Positions 9,911 to 21,664 of a DNA stretch of 64,000 nt are shown here, one piece after another (positions within the stretch are counted from its first letter, which is position 1; each line of letters opens with the position of its first letter). Under the pieces are notes generated by a model. That model made no database searches and was not told the origin of the DNA. It saw only the letters and a list, made by a program, of their open reading frames with translations. The DNA comes from Hamiltosporidium tvaerminnensis (Eukaryota > Microsporidia > Dubosqiidae). The translations under genes were made by a program, and so were the position numbers. The stretch spans positions 2,234,501-2,298,500 of the forward strand of contig JAKIMF020000001.1 in the NCBI GenBank assembly GCA_022605425.2. The letters are read 5' to 3'.

Positions 9911-12900
9911 AAAATATGACTTCAGAGAAGATAAAATTACTGCATGAACTAGAAAACATAGAAGTCATAAATTAATAGGAAAAAACACAAATTAACTTGA
10001 AATATGTTAGAAAAAAAATGAGAACTTTTAAATAATATCTAAGCTCTACATCTTCTAATATAAAAAGAGTTTTAACAATTAATGTCCTAGGCTAGAGGTT
10101 TATCCCCATTAAATATAGATAAAAAGCTCTAAGCAAAATAGTTAATAATAGGTCTGAGCTTTATGCGGAAAAAATTACCTAGAACTTTCAATGTTGGTTT
10201 TGAAAAGGTAACCGAATCTAGATATATTATTTATCTGATAATGGCACTGTAAATTTTCTATAAATATAATATTCTGCCGCATAAAGTAAATCTAGATTAT
10301 AAATAAGCCCACCATTGTATTAATTTAAATATATTAGCAAGGCTCTCAATATTTGGAAAAACCTATGAAGTCTAAAAGAATGAGTAACGTATTTTTGAAC
10401 AATTCGAAAGAAAAGGTATTACAATCAAATAATACCTGAAATGATTTTTAAAGAACCAGATTCCCTGAAAAGGCGATAATTTTCGTGTGTATAATTACAT
10501 CTTAAAATAAAACAGTTGTCCAAGAGCCAAAAATCAATGTATAATATATGGGTTTTTATAGTAAAACTCATGTTTAGCTTATACTGACCAATTTGGTAAT
10601 TTATTCGGAAATTAATAGTGTATAAAATCATATTTTATTGACAAAACAACAGAATCAGAAAAGATCTGAAAAAAGGTAATTATGAAAAAAAACTAAGTAT
10701 ATAGAAATGACATTGCCACCAAATAACTCAAAAGATAGCCTTGCGTATTGACTCTTTCTAATTCGATATAGAATTTACATCTAATTATAAGAACTCTTAT
10801 AAATTAAAATAGAAAAAGCATCAGGAAATTTATGAAAAAATGAAGGCAGAAAATAAAATCTGCATGAACTACAACACTCAATCAAATGAGACATATGTAT
10901 AAATTCAAATTACAACGTATATAAAGTACTATCTTAGGATATTTTATAATGTATAGATCTAAAACTCGATTATACTAAAAAAAATAAACCATTATTAGAC
11001 ATTTACGAAATAAAAATACTTCGAGGAATATATAGCTGAAAAAACACAAACAATGAATATAAAATACGAACGTATTAAAGAATTTTTGATCGCTATAGAG
11101 AATCGAAAGGGGGAGTTATTGAAATAAAAAAAATCTATGAATGATGCAGATGAAACATGTGGCATATATGCCATCGATCGAGGTTACGCCAAGTAATATG
11201 TATCAAACGAATCGAAAAGTATGTATATACTGCGACAAAAATATTAAAAAGTTTAATGTATGCAAAGAATAAAAAAATAAAAGAAGAATTATCGCAAAAT
11301 ATAACGAAATTTTCTGGATTGGAGCGCTAGTTCAATTTCACAAACAAAGCGATGTCATGTTTTGTCTTTATAAAACTTCTAAACTGTTTAAGATTCTACA
11401 CTATATACTTTATTGGTTAGAATAGAAAAATAAGATAAGGAAACCACAGAATCGAAAAAGTCAGCTTATTATAAAATAATAGGAAATTATCTGAAGAAAA
11501 GCAAATAAAATTAAAACATAAACGAACTGTTAGGTTCTATAAAAAGTTGCTTTAAATCAAGACAGCTCAAAGAGGAGAAAAACTCTTTTATTGGGTCTTT
11601 TAAACGCAATATTGAGCTTAAATATATATTATTATGAGCTTTCTCTTTTGTCTATATTTTTTTTCATCTAAAATTAACAAAACCGAAGAAAAATTTATTT
11701 AAAAGTATGATACAAGAATTATTTTAACATATACTTTTGTCAATAAAATATTTTTAATCAAAACAGTAAGTCATATTACGCTTGTGCCATTTATTTCTCT
11801 AATTATTCGTTTTTCTACCCAAATAGCATATCGATTCAAACAAAAGAAATATAAACAACCGCATTAAGCCCAAATTGGAAAGGTGAAGTTTTAAGGTGTT
11901 ACTGAGCAGAAAAACATAAAACACGAAAAGCATAACATATTCTGAGGACTGATATTTAATCTAAAATTTAAACGGCAAAATACACTTAGATATATACCTT
12001 TTTTGGAAACTTCTTCTTTTGTTTTTTATGAGAACATATAAAATCCGCGAAATTAATTGGTTGTGTTAATATATATTTATTTTACACCTTTGGGTCATGT
12101 TTTTGAAAGATTTCTTGCCAAAACTGATAATCGACATCATGTCTTATATATTTGTGGGTTGTACAAAAATTTCTTAATTTAAAAGGCTACATTTATATCA
12201 TCGTTTTAAACATTCTGATATATAAAAGAGGCAAAATGTTCATTTATTTCGCATTTTTCCTAAGATTTAATATTTTCAAACTTTTTTTTCAACACAAATT
12301 CGTTTTTCAATATAAAATAGCCAATAAAACCATTAATTAAAGGCACCATATTGAATATTTAGCTTTATTTCGGGTAAACCTTAAGGTTTTTTTACCTTTA
12401 AAACTATAATTATTTTTCAGTGTATATAATTTTCGTTTCTAAAAATAATTTGATTATGAATTTAACCATTAGCATCATACTTCTCGCATTTAAATTCTAA
12501 TAAATTTAACATTTTGGATTAAATTTACAATCATATGACTAGTATAATACATATCCCTCACATAATTTAATTGTCTTAAAAAATTACTGCTTAATCATAA
12601 TAGCTAGCATAATAAACTCATAGTTTTTTTACATATCTAATTCAAGTAAATATTAATATAAATTACTAATCTGCACTATAGTCAAAAAAAATTAATATTG
12701 GGATACTTCATATGCTTGTGTATCATGTAATGAAAATATAAGTTCTATAATTTTATAACTTAAAATTGCCAAAAAAATATTCATCTAAAATTTTATTTTA
12801 AATAATCTTAGCCATATTTAATTCCATAGAAATTATTTTTATTTTTAATAAACATGTGATAGGAATATGGGTTAAGTAGTTGATATGCTTTCGTAATATA

Positions 12901-14590
12901 GGAATTTTAGTTTGGAAAGCTATAAAATTTCTGAAATAAGTTAAAATATGTTTTGATATTGTTTTAGACAATAAAGGTATTTTTTAACTGAAAAAAACTT
13001 TTCATATAATTATGATCAAATTTTTTAATATAAATTCATATGAAGAGTAAAACCTTAAAATATTATTTATTGGAAGCTATTTTGCTATCTATAAACTCAA
13101 ATTTAAAAAATTTAATAATTTCAGCTAAAGAATTTACTAAAAAAATATATATTTCTGGAATAGAGTTTAGATTAAATATAGGTAAAAGACTGATTGAAAT
13201 TGTAAAAATAATCGAAAAATAGAGATACATATAATCATTAGTAAATAATAATAAGATATTTATTTGTAGGTAAATCATTTTTTTAAAGGTGAAATATTGT
13301 TAAAGTTCACTTGAAAATTTTCTGCGATTGAAACAAAATTTATTCAAATAAAACCTTTAGCCGAAATATCAAATCAAGATTCACCGATTTTACTATCTCA
13401 CAAACCAGCGTGTATTTTAAGAATAGAAAGAAAGTTTAGATAATTGTAACATGAAGGAAAATCTGAGTTAATATGTATGGGCTTATTAAGAAAAAATACA
13501 AGCGTCTGAAGTTACCAGAAGTAATATTAATTTGATCTATTGATTATTTTTTGTGATTATATCTATTTAAAAATTACCAAAACTTTTCGATTAAATATTT
13601 TGAGGATAAATTGTCTAGAATTTAAATATAGAGGGTGTTTATAAGGATATTAAGTTTTTGAATACTTGCACACAAAGTTAGATAAAATATTTTATAAGAT
13701 TTCTATATGAAAAGAACTGTTTACTTAAGCAAATCAGCTTCAAGTATTTGAGATATAAAAGGTTTTGAATATGTAATTTCTTTTCAAAGGACCTAAATCT
13801 TACCGTTTAAAATTTTTTCCTAATGTTCTGTTGCTTAATTTAAAAAATATTTATACGATTTGATCCAGAAATATCTTTTTGAATGTTAAAAAAAATATAA
13901 ACTGATGAGAGATTATAAATCATTCGCTTAATCATGGAAAGATATTGAATTTAGACTGACTAAAATTACACACAAGAAAGAAAATATAGATTTGATCTAG
14001 GAGTTTAGAAAGAAAATCATATATCGCTTAATATACCCAAAATTCATGAAAATAATAAGATAATAAGTCTAATTGTATTTTATCGGTAGATACTACCATC
14101 GAAATCAAGCTAAGCATAACATACAAGAAGAAAAAATCTAGATATTAGAGAGCAAAAGCAACCATGAAGAGTAATTTTAACAACATACTTACTTATTCAA
14201 TGGCATCACTGAATTTTAACAACAACCAATGTTACCATTTAATTTATCCGAATATTAAATGAAATTACAAAAATAAAAAAATTTTTTGTTCTATTGGTTT
14301 ACAATTACAAATCATAATATGTAAAAATTTTAAGAAACAAATAAAATACGAATTAAATAAATAAAATTTTTGATGTAATACTGATTTAAATATATACATT
14401 TTTAAATAAACCATTTAAAATTCTTAAACATAAAATTTTTAATTGAAAATATTTATAAAATGAATTATATTGTGTTTTAAACATTAAATCAGAATGATGA
14501 TGTAAAATTTTAAATGTTTATCGAGTTAATTTTTTCAATTGATTATATCAAGATAATAAAAGTATTTATACGTAGAAAAATTGTTGAAAT
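9911..14590. other. Long stretch with no supported gene
   Basis: 4.7 kb. The first part, to about 11600, keeps a coding-like composition with many stops and shifted frames, which suggests decayed genes or element remains. From about 11600 onward it is plain AT-rich DNA. No RNA gene or known repeat was recognised. A 60-codon frame at 13040-13222 lacks a promoter motif and homology. Confidence 0.4.
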
Positions 14591-15301
14591 ATGACAGAAA
14601 TAAATTGCACAAGAAGAAGAAGAATCATAATATTCATAGCTATTGTTCTTTTAGCTACAATAACATTTTTTGTTTTTTGTCATTTTGAAGCCAAAAGATT
14701 TAATCAGAAATATTTGAACAAAGTAAACGACTATATTAAAAGCAATGAAGAAAAAAGCGTAGAAAAATTTACCAAAGTAGGATTATTGTCATTAGTTATT
14801 CATGCAGAAAACGATTTGAAAGAAGGTGATATATTCTACTATGAAAATGTGCCTGAAGAGGAAAAGAAAAAGGACATTGAGCATGTAGAAAACATCATGA
14901 AGGGTGAAAACCCATCAGAAGAATCAATAGCCGAAGAACCAGAATATGAAAAATTTCCTCAAGATTGGGAAAAGGAAAAATTCGATAAACTCACTGAAAT
15001 TGAAGGAAACAATTTTTTTTCCAAACTTGGACTTTGTAGCACATTACGAAATGCAGAAGTAAATCTCTTCCTGGGACTTCACACGTTTTTATCCGATAGA
15101 ATACAAGACAGTATACCAGAAAAAGATCTTGCATTATATATTGCCATGGAAAAAAACAAAATATCAGTTTTAAGTTCTTGTTCTGATCCTCAACGAAATT
15201 CATTTACCCACTTTAAATCAATCGATTTTGAATTACCTGAAGATAAAGAAGAAGAAACAACTAAAACAATATCATATTTTATTTTTGGAAGTGCTACATG
15301 A
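14591..15301 (+). CDS. Membrane-anchored or secreted protein, paralogue of the one at 32.3-33.0 kb
   Basis: 236 residues. After a basic N-terminus (RRRR at 8-11) comes one hydrophobic helix (about 12-30) that can act as a signal anchor or uncleaved signal peptide. The remainder is hydrophilic, with an acidic stretch at about 80-130. Residues 126-167 align without gaps to residues 140-181 of the protein at 32261-33025: W, then a shared E, F, GL, TL, N, FL, L and FL pattern. I therefore infer a small divergent family with N-in/C-out topology. No family was recognised. The upstream sequence lacks the CCC/GGG motif of most genes here, and so does its paralogue. Good codon composition and length support a real gene. 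Confidence 0.75.
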   Translation: MTEINCTRRRRIIIFIAIVLLATITFFVFCHFEAKRFNQKYLNKVNDYIKSNEEKSVEKFTKVGLLSLVIHAENDLKEGDIFYYENVPEEEKKKDIEHVENIMKGENPSEESIAEEPEYEKFPQDWEKEKFDKLTEIEGNNFFSKLGLCSTLRNAEVNLFLGLHTFLSDRIQDSIPEKDLALYIAMEKNKISVLSSCSDPQRNSFTHFKSIDFELPEDKEEETTKTISYFIFGSAT

Positions 15302-16002
15302 TTCATATAAATAAAGTTTTGTTCCTATATTTTTTTGGTTTCAAAAATTGTATTAAAAATTTTAATATTTTTACATGATCCTCCAAATTTTAGTAAACAC
15401 CAGTATTTGCAGCCATTCCTTTAAATTTATCGCTTAGATCTAAAATTACTTGATCTATAGTAAATATTAGTCATATGAAATCCTTAAATGTCAATTTCGA
15501 ATGTACTTAATATAATTATAGCTCGAAAAAAGATATCAGAGTCAGTTTAAAAATTCCAAATTATCAATTTATGGATCTAATAATTTTATATTATGTTTAT
15601 TTTACTAGAAAATTTTGTTAAAATAATAATATATTGATTTACTTACAAAAAAATCTTTAGATCAAATCTTTTTGAATATTACAAAGAACACTTCTACGCA
15701 TTTATTTATTTCCTTTAAGCTGTTTAAAAAGAAATAAAATTTATATCTCATTCTATATTTACATGTTTATTTTAATACTTTTTTTGATGAATCTCTCGAC
15801 TAGTCAAGATTTTTGCTCAGGATTACCATTAGAAATTCTATAATCCATCAAAAACAGAAATATTTCAATTTTAAAAAAAAACTTTTAAACTTGATGCTCT
15901 GTTATTTATAAAATTAAAATAACAACACCTCCTTTTCCCTATTATATCAAAGATATTTTTCTTATAAATCAAAAAATAGAAGAAATTCAGCCTTTTGTTG
16001 TA
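15302..16002. other. AT-rich intergenic DNA
   Basis: No gene or repeat recognised. Confidence 0.4.
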
Positions 16003-16680
16003 TGTTTATTTAATTTAAATCGGTGTTGAGAAATTTTCATTTTTTAAATAATTTCTTCCCTTATTTTCACTACTTCTTTATTTTCTCTGGATCCAACTCT
16101 TTATATGTTTATTGTCGGTTCTTCAACTGTGGTTATGCCATCTAAAATAAGGATCAAATATTTTTTGATTTACTTGTTTAACACCATCTCATTTTTTATT
16201 CACATGCTTTAAAGAGAGTCTTAGTTGTTTATCTATCTCTATTTCTTCAATTACATTTAATGGCACACTTTAGCTGTCTTTGGACTTTGGTCCTGACTCA
16301 GGTCCTTCTCGTCAATAGAAAAGAATGATTTTTTTCGTTTTTTAACTTCTACCGACCAAATTTATATTTCATTTTTAAAATTATCTGGTCTATTTTACGG
16401 AAATATTGCGGAATTTGCTGCAAAAATATTTCATATGATCACATTTGAAATGTGCTCCGTTTTCAACTTAAACATAAGATTCAAGTTATTAGCCAATGAG
16501 ACTTACCTACTTGGCTTTCTGTTTCAATTATTTGAAGCAAATCATGTAAAGTGATTCCGACTGTAAATAAAGTAATCAAATTGTTACTCTTGTCTAAAGT
16601 AAACATATTCAGTTCACTAATACAAATCTTTACATTGGTTCTCTAGGGGAAATCTTATTTTCGCGTACTCGATTCCAAGA
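16003..16680 (-). mobile_element. Degenerate 3' part of an RLE LINE copy
   Basis: The reverse complement matches the last ~650 bases of the element at 874-4690. It shows a GACGAGAAGGACCTGAGTCA-like block, a region matching TSQDSLQIVETEK and the tail ending in attaaataaa. Many substitutions and stops are present, so it is an old 5'-truncated insertion. Confidence 0.7.
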
Positions 16681-17147
16681 ACTTTTTGATCTGAATAATT
16701 TTTAATCCTCTTTGTAGACTAAATTGTACGTTTATTTAATAGGACTAGATTTAGGTATCAAATAACTTAATTTGGCCACCTAGCATAGACCTGTCTAAAT
16801 ATTTTGATATATCTAGTGGCTAAATATGATACCATATCAGACTGATTGCTGTTAATACTTTCCTTTGATTTCCAAAATAAATTTCTATACTAAATAGAGC
16901 AGAATAATGCTTCCTCGGTGGTATAATATTTCTTTTTTTTAGCCATCTTGAAGAACTACTAACCACGAGCATATTTTATGCATTATATAACTTTAAATGA
17001 AGTTTTCATTTTTCAATTTCGTTACTAAATTTGCTGGTTTATCCTCTTCGAATTTTTTTTCTTTTTTTTTCCAGCATTTATTGATTACTTACGTAATTTA
17101 TTTTATTTATGCAAGGTGGGCTAATTATTTATAAAATAGTATTTTTT
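16681..17147. other. Intergenic DNA
   Basis: AT-rich; nothing recognised. Confidence 0.4.
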
Positions 17148-17158
17148 ATTAATTTATA

Positions 17159-17900
17159 GTGGAGGGAGGATAACCACATAATAAACTTTCTACTTGGCAA
17201 TGAGTGTGTGAAATTGGTGTGAGGATCATTTTTTGGATTTTTGGTGGGAATACAACCACACTACATCTTCGGTTGTTCCATGGGAGTTGTTATGAGGAGG
17301 AGAGGTCTAAGAAATGGAGAAACTTTTTCTACGAATTTATTTGTAGTTTTTTATGTAACCAGATTGCAGACCGCAGCTGAACATGTAGGTAATTGCCATG
17401 TAAAAGCATGGAAAACTAGCCTTTCTCACTCGGGTTAGAAGACTTAGCGCCTGGGAGATATAAAAATAAAACCCATTAAAAGCCGGGAGAGCTAAGTAGC
17501 AGGTTATACCTGTTGGTATGACATTGCACTGTCTAGGTGGAACCCATGTAAATCTCTGAAATATATCTTAGCTAGAAGTTTATTGGGTTCAGAAAGTGTA
17601 GAGTAAGTGGGAATGCTGCATAGTCTTGGGGGAGCCCAGGGGGGGCTTCGGCCTTCGATCAAACTCCATGCAACGGACATAACGAACTCCGGGCAACTGC
17701 CTCGCCTATTAATTAGGTTCTACACACCTGGTAGATGAAAGGCTTTGGGACGTAGGTATCGCAGGGGTTACCGATGGAGTGTTGGGTTAGCAGTCATTTA
17801 TGTTAAACCTAGAACTGCGTTAATGTCATAAAAACAAATATAACACTTGCCACTATTTTAAAAAGATGTGATACTTTTAAATAAAGATCTATTAAATTTC
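17159..17900 (+). mobile_element. ~740-bp non-coding retroposon, copy 1
   Basis: Begins gtggagggaggataaccac and ends near ttttaaataaag plus a short extra tail. It is flanked by the 11-mer attaatttata at 17148-17158 and 17901-17911. It is far more GC-rich than its surroundings, especially at 17600-17800, where a G-run followed by gcttcggcc can form a hairpin. It is nearly identical to the copies at 59290-60026 and 56666-57402. No protein domain is seen. A 65-codon frame at 17241-17438 (HYIFGCSMGVVMRRRG...) is partly conserved in the copy at 56666 but shifted elsewhere. Direct-repeat flanks and a variable AT-rich 3' end suggest retroposition by a LINE. Confidence 0.85.
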
Positions 17901-18158
17901 ATTAATTTATATAAAGATTTAATTTAAAGAATAGGCAGAAGACTAGTATATTAACAATTTTAAACCACTAATTTGTTTTTAATTAACAGTTTTGTTGATG
18001 AATTAATCAATAAAACTTTTTTATAATTTTTTAATACAAAATTAATTTTGGTTGTGAATAAATCTTAAAAAAAAATCATTAAATTACGAAATAGTTTATT
18101 ATTTAAAAAAACACGTTTTGACGGGCAATTTTGAACCAGAAATCTTATACGCTTAATA

Positions 18159-19577
18159 TTAGAACCTATCTTTTATACTTCTAAAGACCATACCACTTAA
18201 TATTTGTTTTTGTAATCTAAGTTTGCTCAAAAGATCTTTTAGGCTATTCTTTCTGTCACACCTATTCAATTCCTTACTTTTTAATTCTTTTCTTATGGCA
18301 ACAATTTCTGATTGCAATTTTTCATCGAAACTATCATTTTTCAGATTCTTATAAATTGCATTTATTCTTTCTTCTAGTAGACATAGTTTTTCATTCAAAA
18401 TTTGGTATTTATTTTCTACAAACTCAACTTTTCTTTTCAAATCATTTTCCTTTGAAATGAGAACATTTTCTTTTTCAGGAAAACTTTCTTTTATACTATT
18501 TAATTCTATAAAAATTATTTTATATTCATCTAAAAGCTCGGTTCTAAATTTTGTAAATATTTTTTCAAAAATCAAATCTGACATTTTATTTGTTTTTTCT
18601 TTAATTTTTAAAAGTTCTCTTTTTCTGTTAGAAACACTTTCTAAAAGCATTGAAGCACGATCATTAGGATCTCTTTCTTTAATCAATGAACTTTTTCTTC
18701 CAAAATATTGATTAAGATTTTTTTCTTGAAATTCAATATAAAATATATATTTTTCAGAGACACATATATTTCCATAAAAACCCAAAATAATATCTTTAGA
18801 AAGTAAAAGCGGTTTATCTTCAATTAAAATCAGTTCATCACCGTAACAAAATAGATTGTTTTTATAAATACTTATATTTGCATTGTTCTTTTTATAAATA
18901 TGGTCAAGATTCAAAACACCAAATTCTTTTTTATAAATTTCATATCCTGTCCCATAGCAAATACAAATTTTATTGTTCAATACAATTATTTTATCCGCTT
19001 TTTCATAAATGAAATGAACAGGTTCTGGTATCATTTTTAATGGATTTTTTAAAATACATCTGTATGAATATAAAATCGAAGGAATATCAAATATAAATCC
19101 ATTTTCAGTTAAAACATATGATTTATCATTTATATTAAAAATATCTGTAATATTTCCTGTATTAATATTTTTAATTTTATTATTTACTTCAATAAGTTCA
19201 AGACCGTCTTTTTTTGAATATATTTGGATATAATCTGCATTAAAAATAAAAATAATAAAATTTTCATCTGAAATAGAAGATATTATTACACGGGTAGGTA
19301 TGTCTTCAACTAGGAATTCGTTTATTACAATTAAAACATCTTCTGATTGCTGACATAAGAAAACAACATTACCACATAAAACGATTAAATATTCGCCAAA
19401 GGTGTATAGACCATCAATCTTTTTTTTACTTTTAAATTTTAGAAATGTTACTTGGTCATAGTTATATACATTTCGGAAATAAATTGATTTTGAGTCTGAA
19501 ATATATATTTTACTGCCAAGTAATGTTGAAATAGAAATATTGTCTTTAGAAGTTTTGGATATTTGTGATATTTTCAT
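18159..19577 (-). CDS. Possible Nup82/Nup88-like nucleoporin (beta-propeller plus coiled coil)
   Basis: About 472 residues from ATG at 19577. A longer frame from a GTG at 19634 exists, but the ATG is preferred because a GGG motif (complement at 19585-19587) sits seven bases upstream, as in other genes here. Residues 1 to about 300 are a run of short beta-strand-like segments typical of a divergent propeller (repeated ILF/YI and DEL/DKI patterns). Residues about 320-470 are strongly charged and coiled-coil forming. Propeller followed by coiled coil is the architecture of Nup82/Nup88, which anchor the cytoplasmic export complex of the nuclear pore. This is an architecture-based guess. A kinetochore, vesicle-tethering or microsporidia-specific protein is possible. 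Confidence 0.4.
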   Translation of the reverse strand: MKISQISKTSKDNISISTLLGSKIYISDSKSIYFRNVYNYDQVTFLKFKSKKKIDGLYTFGEYLIVLCGNVVFLCQQSEDVLIVINEFLVEDIPTRVIISSISDENFIIFIFNADYIQIYSKKDGLELIEVNNKIKNINTGNITDIFNINDKSYVLTENGFIFDIPSILYSYRCILKNPLKMIPEPVHFIYEKADKIIVLNNKICICYGTGYEIYKKEFGVLNLDHIYKKNNANISIYKNNLFCYGDELILIEDKPLLLSKDIILGFYGNICVSEKYIFYIEFQEKNLNQYFGRKSSLIKERDPNDRASMLLESVSNRKRELLKIKEKTNKMSDLIFEKIFTKFRTELLDEYKIIFIELNSIKESFPEKENVLISKENDLKRKVEFVENKYQILNEKLCLLEERINAIYKNLKNDSFDEKLQSEIVAIRKELKSKELNRCDRKNSLKDLLSKLRLQKQILSGMVFRSIKDRF

Positions 19578-19584
19578 TTTTATG

Positions 19585-19587
19585 CCC
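19585..19587 (-). promoter_or_regulatory. GGG motif upstream of the propeller/coiled-coil gene
   Basis: The sense strand reads gagggcataaaa directly before the ATG. CCC- or GGG-type motifs next to start codons are known for microsporidian genes. This one helps choose the start at 19577. Confidence 0.5.
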
Positions 19588-19865
19588 TCAAAATTTTTGA
19601 ATTGTTTTTTATTTAAAAAATAGAAGGTGAACACGAATTATTTTTATTTTTAATTTTAATATAATAAGAAGAAAAAACTTGAGCTAGTAAATGTAAAGCA
19701 ATGACAACGCCATATTTATTATGGATATAAGCTAAGTATTGATTCCTTAGTATCAAATACAGTCTTATATTTCAATTAAAGTAAAAATATAAATAAAAAT
19801 ATAAATATTAAATTTAAAAAAAAATCAAAATTTTTTTGCATGAATATTCGTGACACAAAGGTAAC

Positions 19866-20335
19866 ACCAAAAAGTTGTTAAGATTCGTAATAATAGACCC
19901 GATATATTTATTTTAGACAAAATTTGAAGAAAAGGATTTTAGAAGAAGATTTATCTACAATAAAGACTATGTTTGATTGCTAAGATAAAAATCTACAATT
20001 GCTATAAACCCATTTATTCAAAAGAAAAATTCTCGACACGCCTAATAAAATAGTGAAAATTTAATTCACTTTACACTGATTTCTCATCTGTAGAGAAAGA
20101 AACAGGCTATAATTAAAAACCTACGAAATATGACATAAAATGAACAACTTAATCCTATTTATAAAGGTAGTGTCGAAATAATTTATTATGTTATAGCCTG
20201 GGATAGTATTGTTACAAAATATTAAACAAAACCTCAATTAGCGGTCAGAATAGAGGCACCCGTTCAATGCATAGTACTAAAAATATCATTCTATCTTTAT
20301 TTATAGAGGCAGGAATATTTAAACCTAAAAAATTC
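19866..20335 (+). mobile_element. Degenerate RLE LINE fragment
   Basis: 19873-19920 matches the part of the element encoding the IRNNRPDIFILD endonuclease core. 20170-20290 matches the part around the VMTWDGIVTKYHK segment. Matching blocks are separated by diverged sequence and stops. Confidence 0.65.
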
Positions 20336-20384
20336 TTGAATAATTAAAACCAATTTTATAAATATAGAATATAAATATGAATTA

Positions 20385-20600
20385 AGGAAGGAAGGATAAC
20401 TACATTAAAAACTATCTGATTAGCAATGGATGTAAATATCTTTGTGGTATTGTGTTGAGACAGAACCACACTAAATATATAGGCAAATCCCTATAATCTT
20501 TAGTTACAACAGATTAAAAGAAATAAATATAAACCTTTAATTTGTTCATCCTCGACACCAAGAGGTAAAAGAGGAATGGAATGAGTATGTAAGGATTAGG
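20385..20600 (+). mobile_element. Short retroposon family sharing the 737-bp head, copy 1
   Basis: Starts with the head module ggaaggataactacattaaaaactatctgattagcaatg, and ends with a ttcatcctcgacaccaagaggtaaaagagg block shared with copies at 31685, 44950 and 53508. Only the first ~45 bases match the 737-bp family. The body differs. Similarity to the copy at 54065 may continue to about 20710. Confidence 0.65.
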
Positions 20601-20845
20601 GTATTTCAAGTGTATAAAACTACATGATATTTTTACAGCAATAAAGAAGAAGTGTTTGATTAAAACAAACATTTTAACTTGGAGTGGTTTACTTTTAGAA
20701 CTTTTAGAAATATTGAAATAAACATGATTTAGAGAATGCGAGGAACCAGAATATGAAATACACAATAAAAATCGCAACATATACTCACCTGGCTAAAAAT
20801 CAAATCAGATAAATTAAAAACATAAAATCTTCTAATTTTTATCGG

Positions 20846-20848
20846 CCC
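20846..20848 (+). promoter_or_regulatory. CCC motif touching the dCMP deaminase ATG
   Basis: Sequence is atcggccc followed immediately by ATG. It is the same arrangement as in front of the phosphatase gene, and matches the microsporidian CCC-type start-proximal signal. Confidence 0.6.
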
Positions 20849-21664
20849 ATGTTACTTTGTATTTTAGGACCAAAAAAATCCGGAAAACATGCTTTTACAA
20901 ATTATCTCTGTAACTTGTCATACACATACATAGACTATTCACCAGATTTATCTTCTACACTTATATGTGAATCCAAATGGAATAAATCTTTAGTAACAAT
21001 ACTTCCTGATCCTGAATCGTGGTTAAATTTAAGAAAGCGACCATTTGTTCATCTTATAATAATTTACGCACCTTCAAAATCAATATGGCGTAATTCAAAC
21101 GATGATTCTTTCTTTTTGAAAGTGCTAAATTTAAAACTCGATAAAAGCATTACTCAATGTACAGAAATCCCTAATTACAGTACTATTGAATCTTTATTTT
21201 CATTTGTTAGTACACTAGATTTTAATATTCGTCCTACTTTTGACAAATACTTTATGGATGTAGCAGTTAGCGTGTCTCTACGATCTAATTGTATGAAAAT
21301 GAAGATTGGGGCAATTATAGTTAAAGATAAACGTATAATTGCAACTGGATATAATGGTACACCTAAATCAATGTTGAATTGCTTCGAAGGAGGATGTAAT
21401 AGGTGTAATAGTAATGTAGGTAACAATAAAGGATTGACATATTGTGTTTGTATTCACGCAGAAGAATCTGCTTTATTAAATATCGGATATGAAAGATGTG
21501 TAAATTCGTATATCTACGTCACACATTTTCCATGCCAGCTTTGCTTCAGAAAAATTGTCCAAATGGGAATTAAAAAAGTACTTTATCGGTTTAAATATTC
21601 ATTAGAAGATGATATTGTTAATGATTATTTTAAAAGTTCTGATATTGAAACAGAATCTATATAA
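20849..21664 (+). CDS. DCD1: dCMP deaminase
   Basis: 271 residues. The enzyme converts dCMP to dUMP, the substrate of thymidylate synthase. The C-terminal half carries the zinc cytidine-deaminase signature: HAE at 203-205, with Glu205 as proton shuttle, and PCQLC at 228-232. GYNGTP and a GGCNRC stretch before it are typical of dCMP deaminases. The N-terminal ~110 residues contain a P-loop-like GPKKSGKH (7-14), as in the long fungal Dcd1 proteins, which carry a degenerate kinase-like region ahead of the deaminase domain. Length is close to the yeast protein, slightly shorter. A CCC motif abuts the ATG. The gene stands alone on the plus strand. Confidence 0.9.
   Translation: MLLCILGPKKSGKHAFTNYLCNLSYTYIDYSPDLSSTLICESKWNKSLVTILPDPESWLNLRKRPFVHLIIIYAPSKSIWRNSNDDSFFLKVLNLKLDKSITQCTEIPNYSTIESLFSFVSTLDFNIRPTFDKYFMDVAVSVSLRSNCMKMKIGAIIVKDKRIIATGYNGTPKSMLNCFEGGCNRCNSNVGNNKGLTYCVCIHAEESALLNIGYERCVNSYIYVTHFPCQLCFRKIVQMGIKKVLYRFKYSLEDDIVNDYFKSSDIETESI

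Noticed and set aside
13040-13222. 60-codon Lys/Ile-rich frame
   Set aside because: No C/G-triplet motif upstream, no recognisable family, and length is within chance for this composition.
17600-17800. GC-rich part of the 737-bp repeat as an rRNA piece or HDV-like ribozyme
   Set aside because: I looked for rRNA landmarks and for the nested double-pseudoknot pairing of HDV-like ribozymes near the element's 5' end, as in R2, and could not find them.
18457-18711. Plus-strand frame opposite the coiled-coil region
   Set aside because: Antisense shadow of the minus-strand gene.
19578-19634. Upstream extension of the propeller/coiled-coil protein
   Set aside because: Depends on a GTG start. The ATG at 19577 has a GGG motif seven bases ahead and is preferred.
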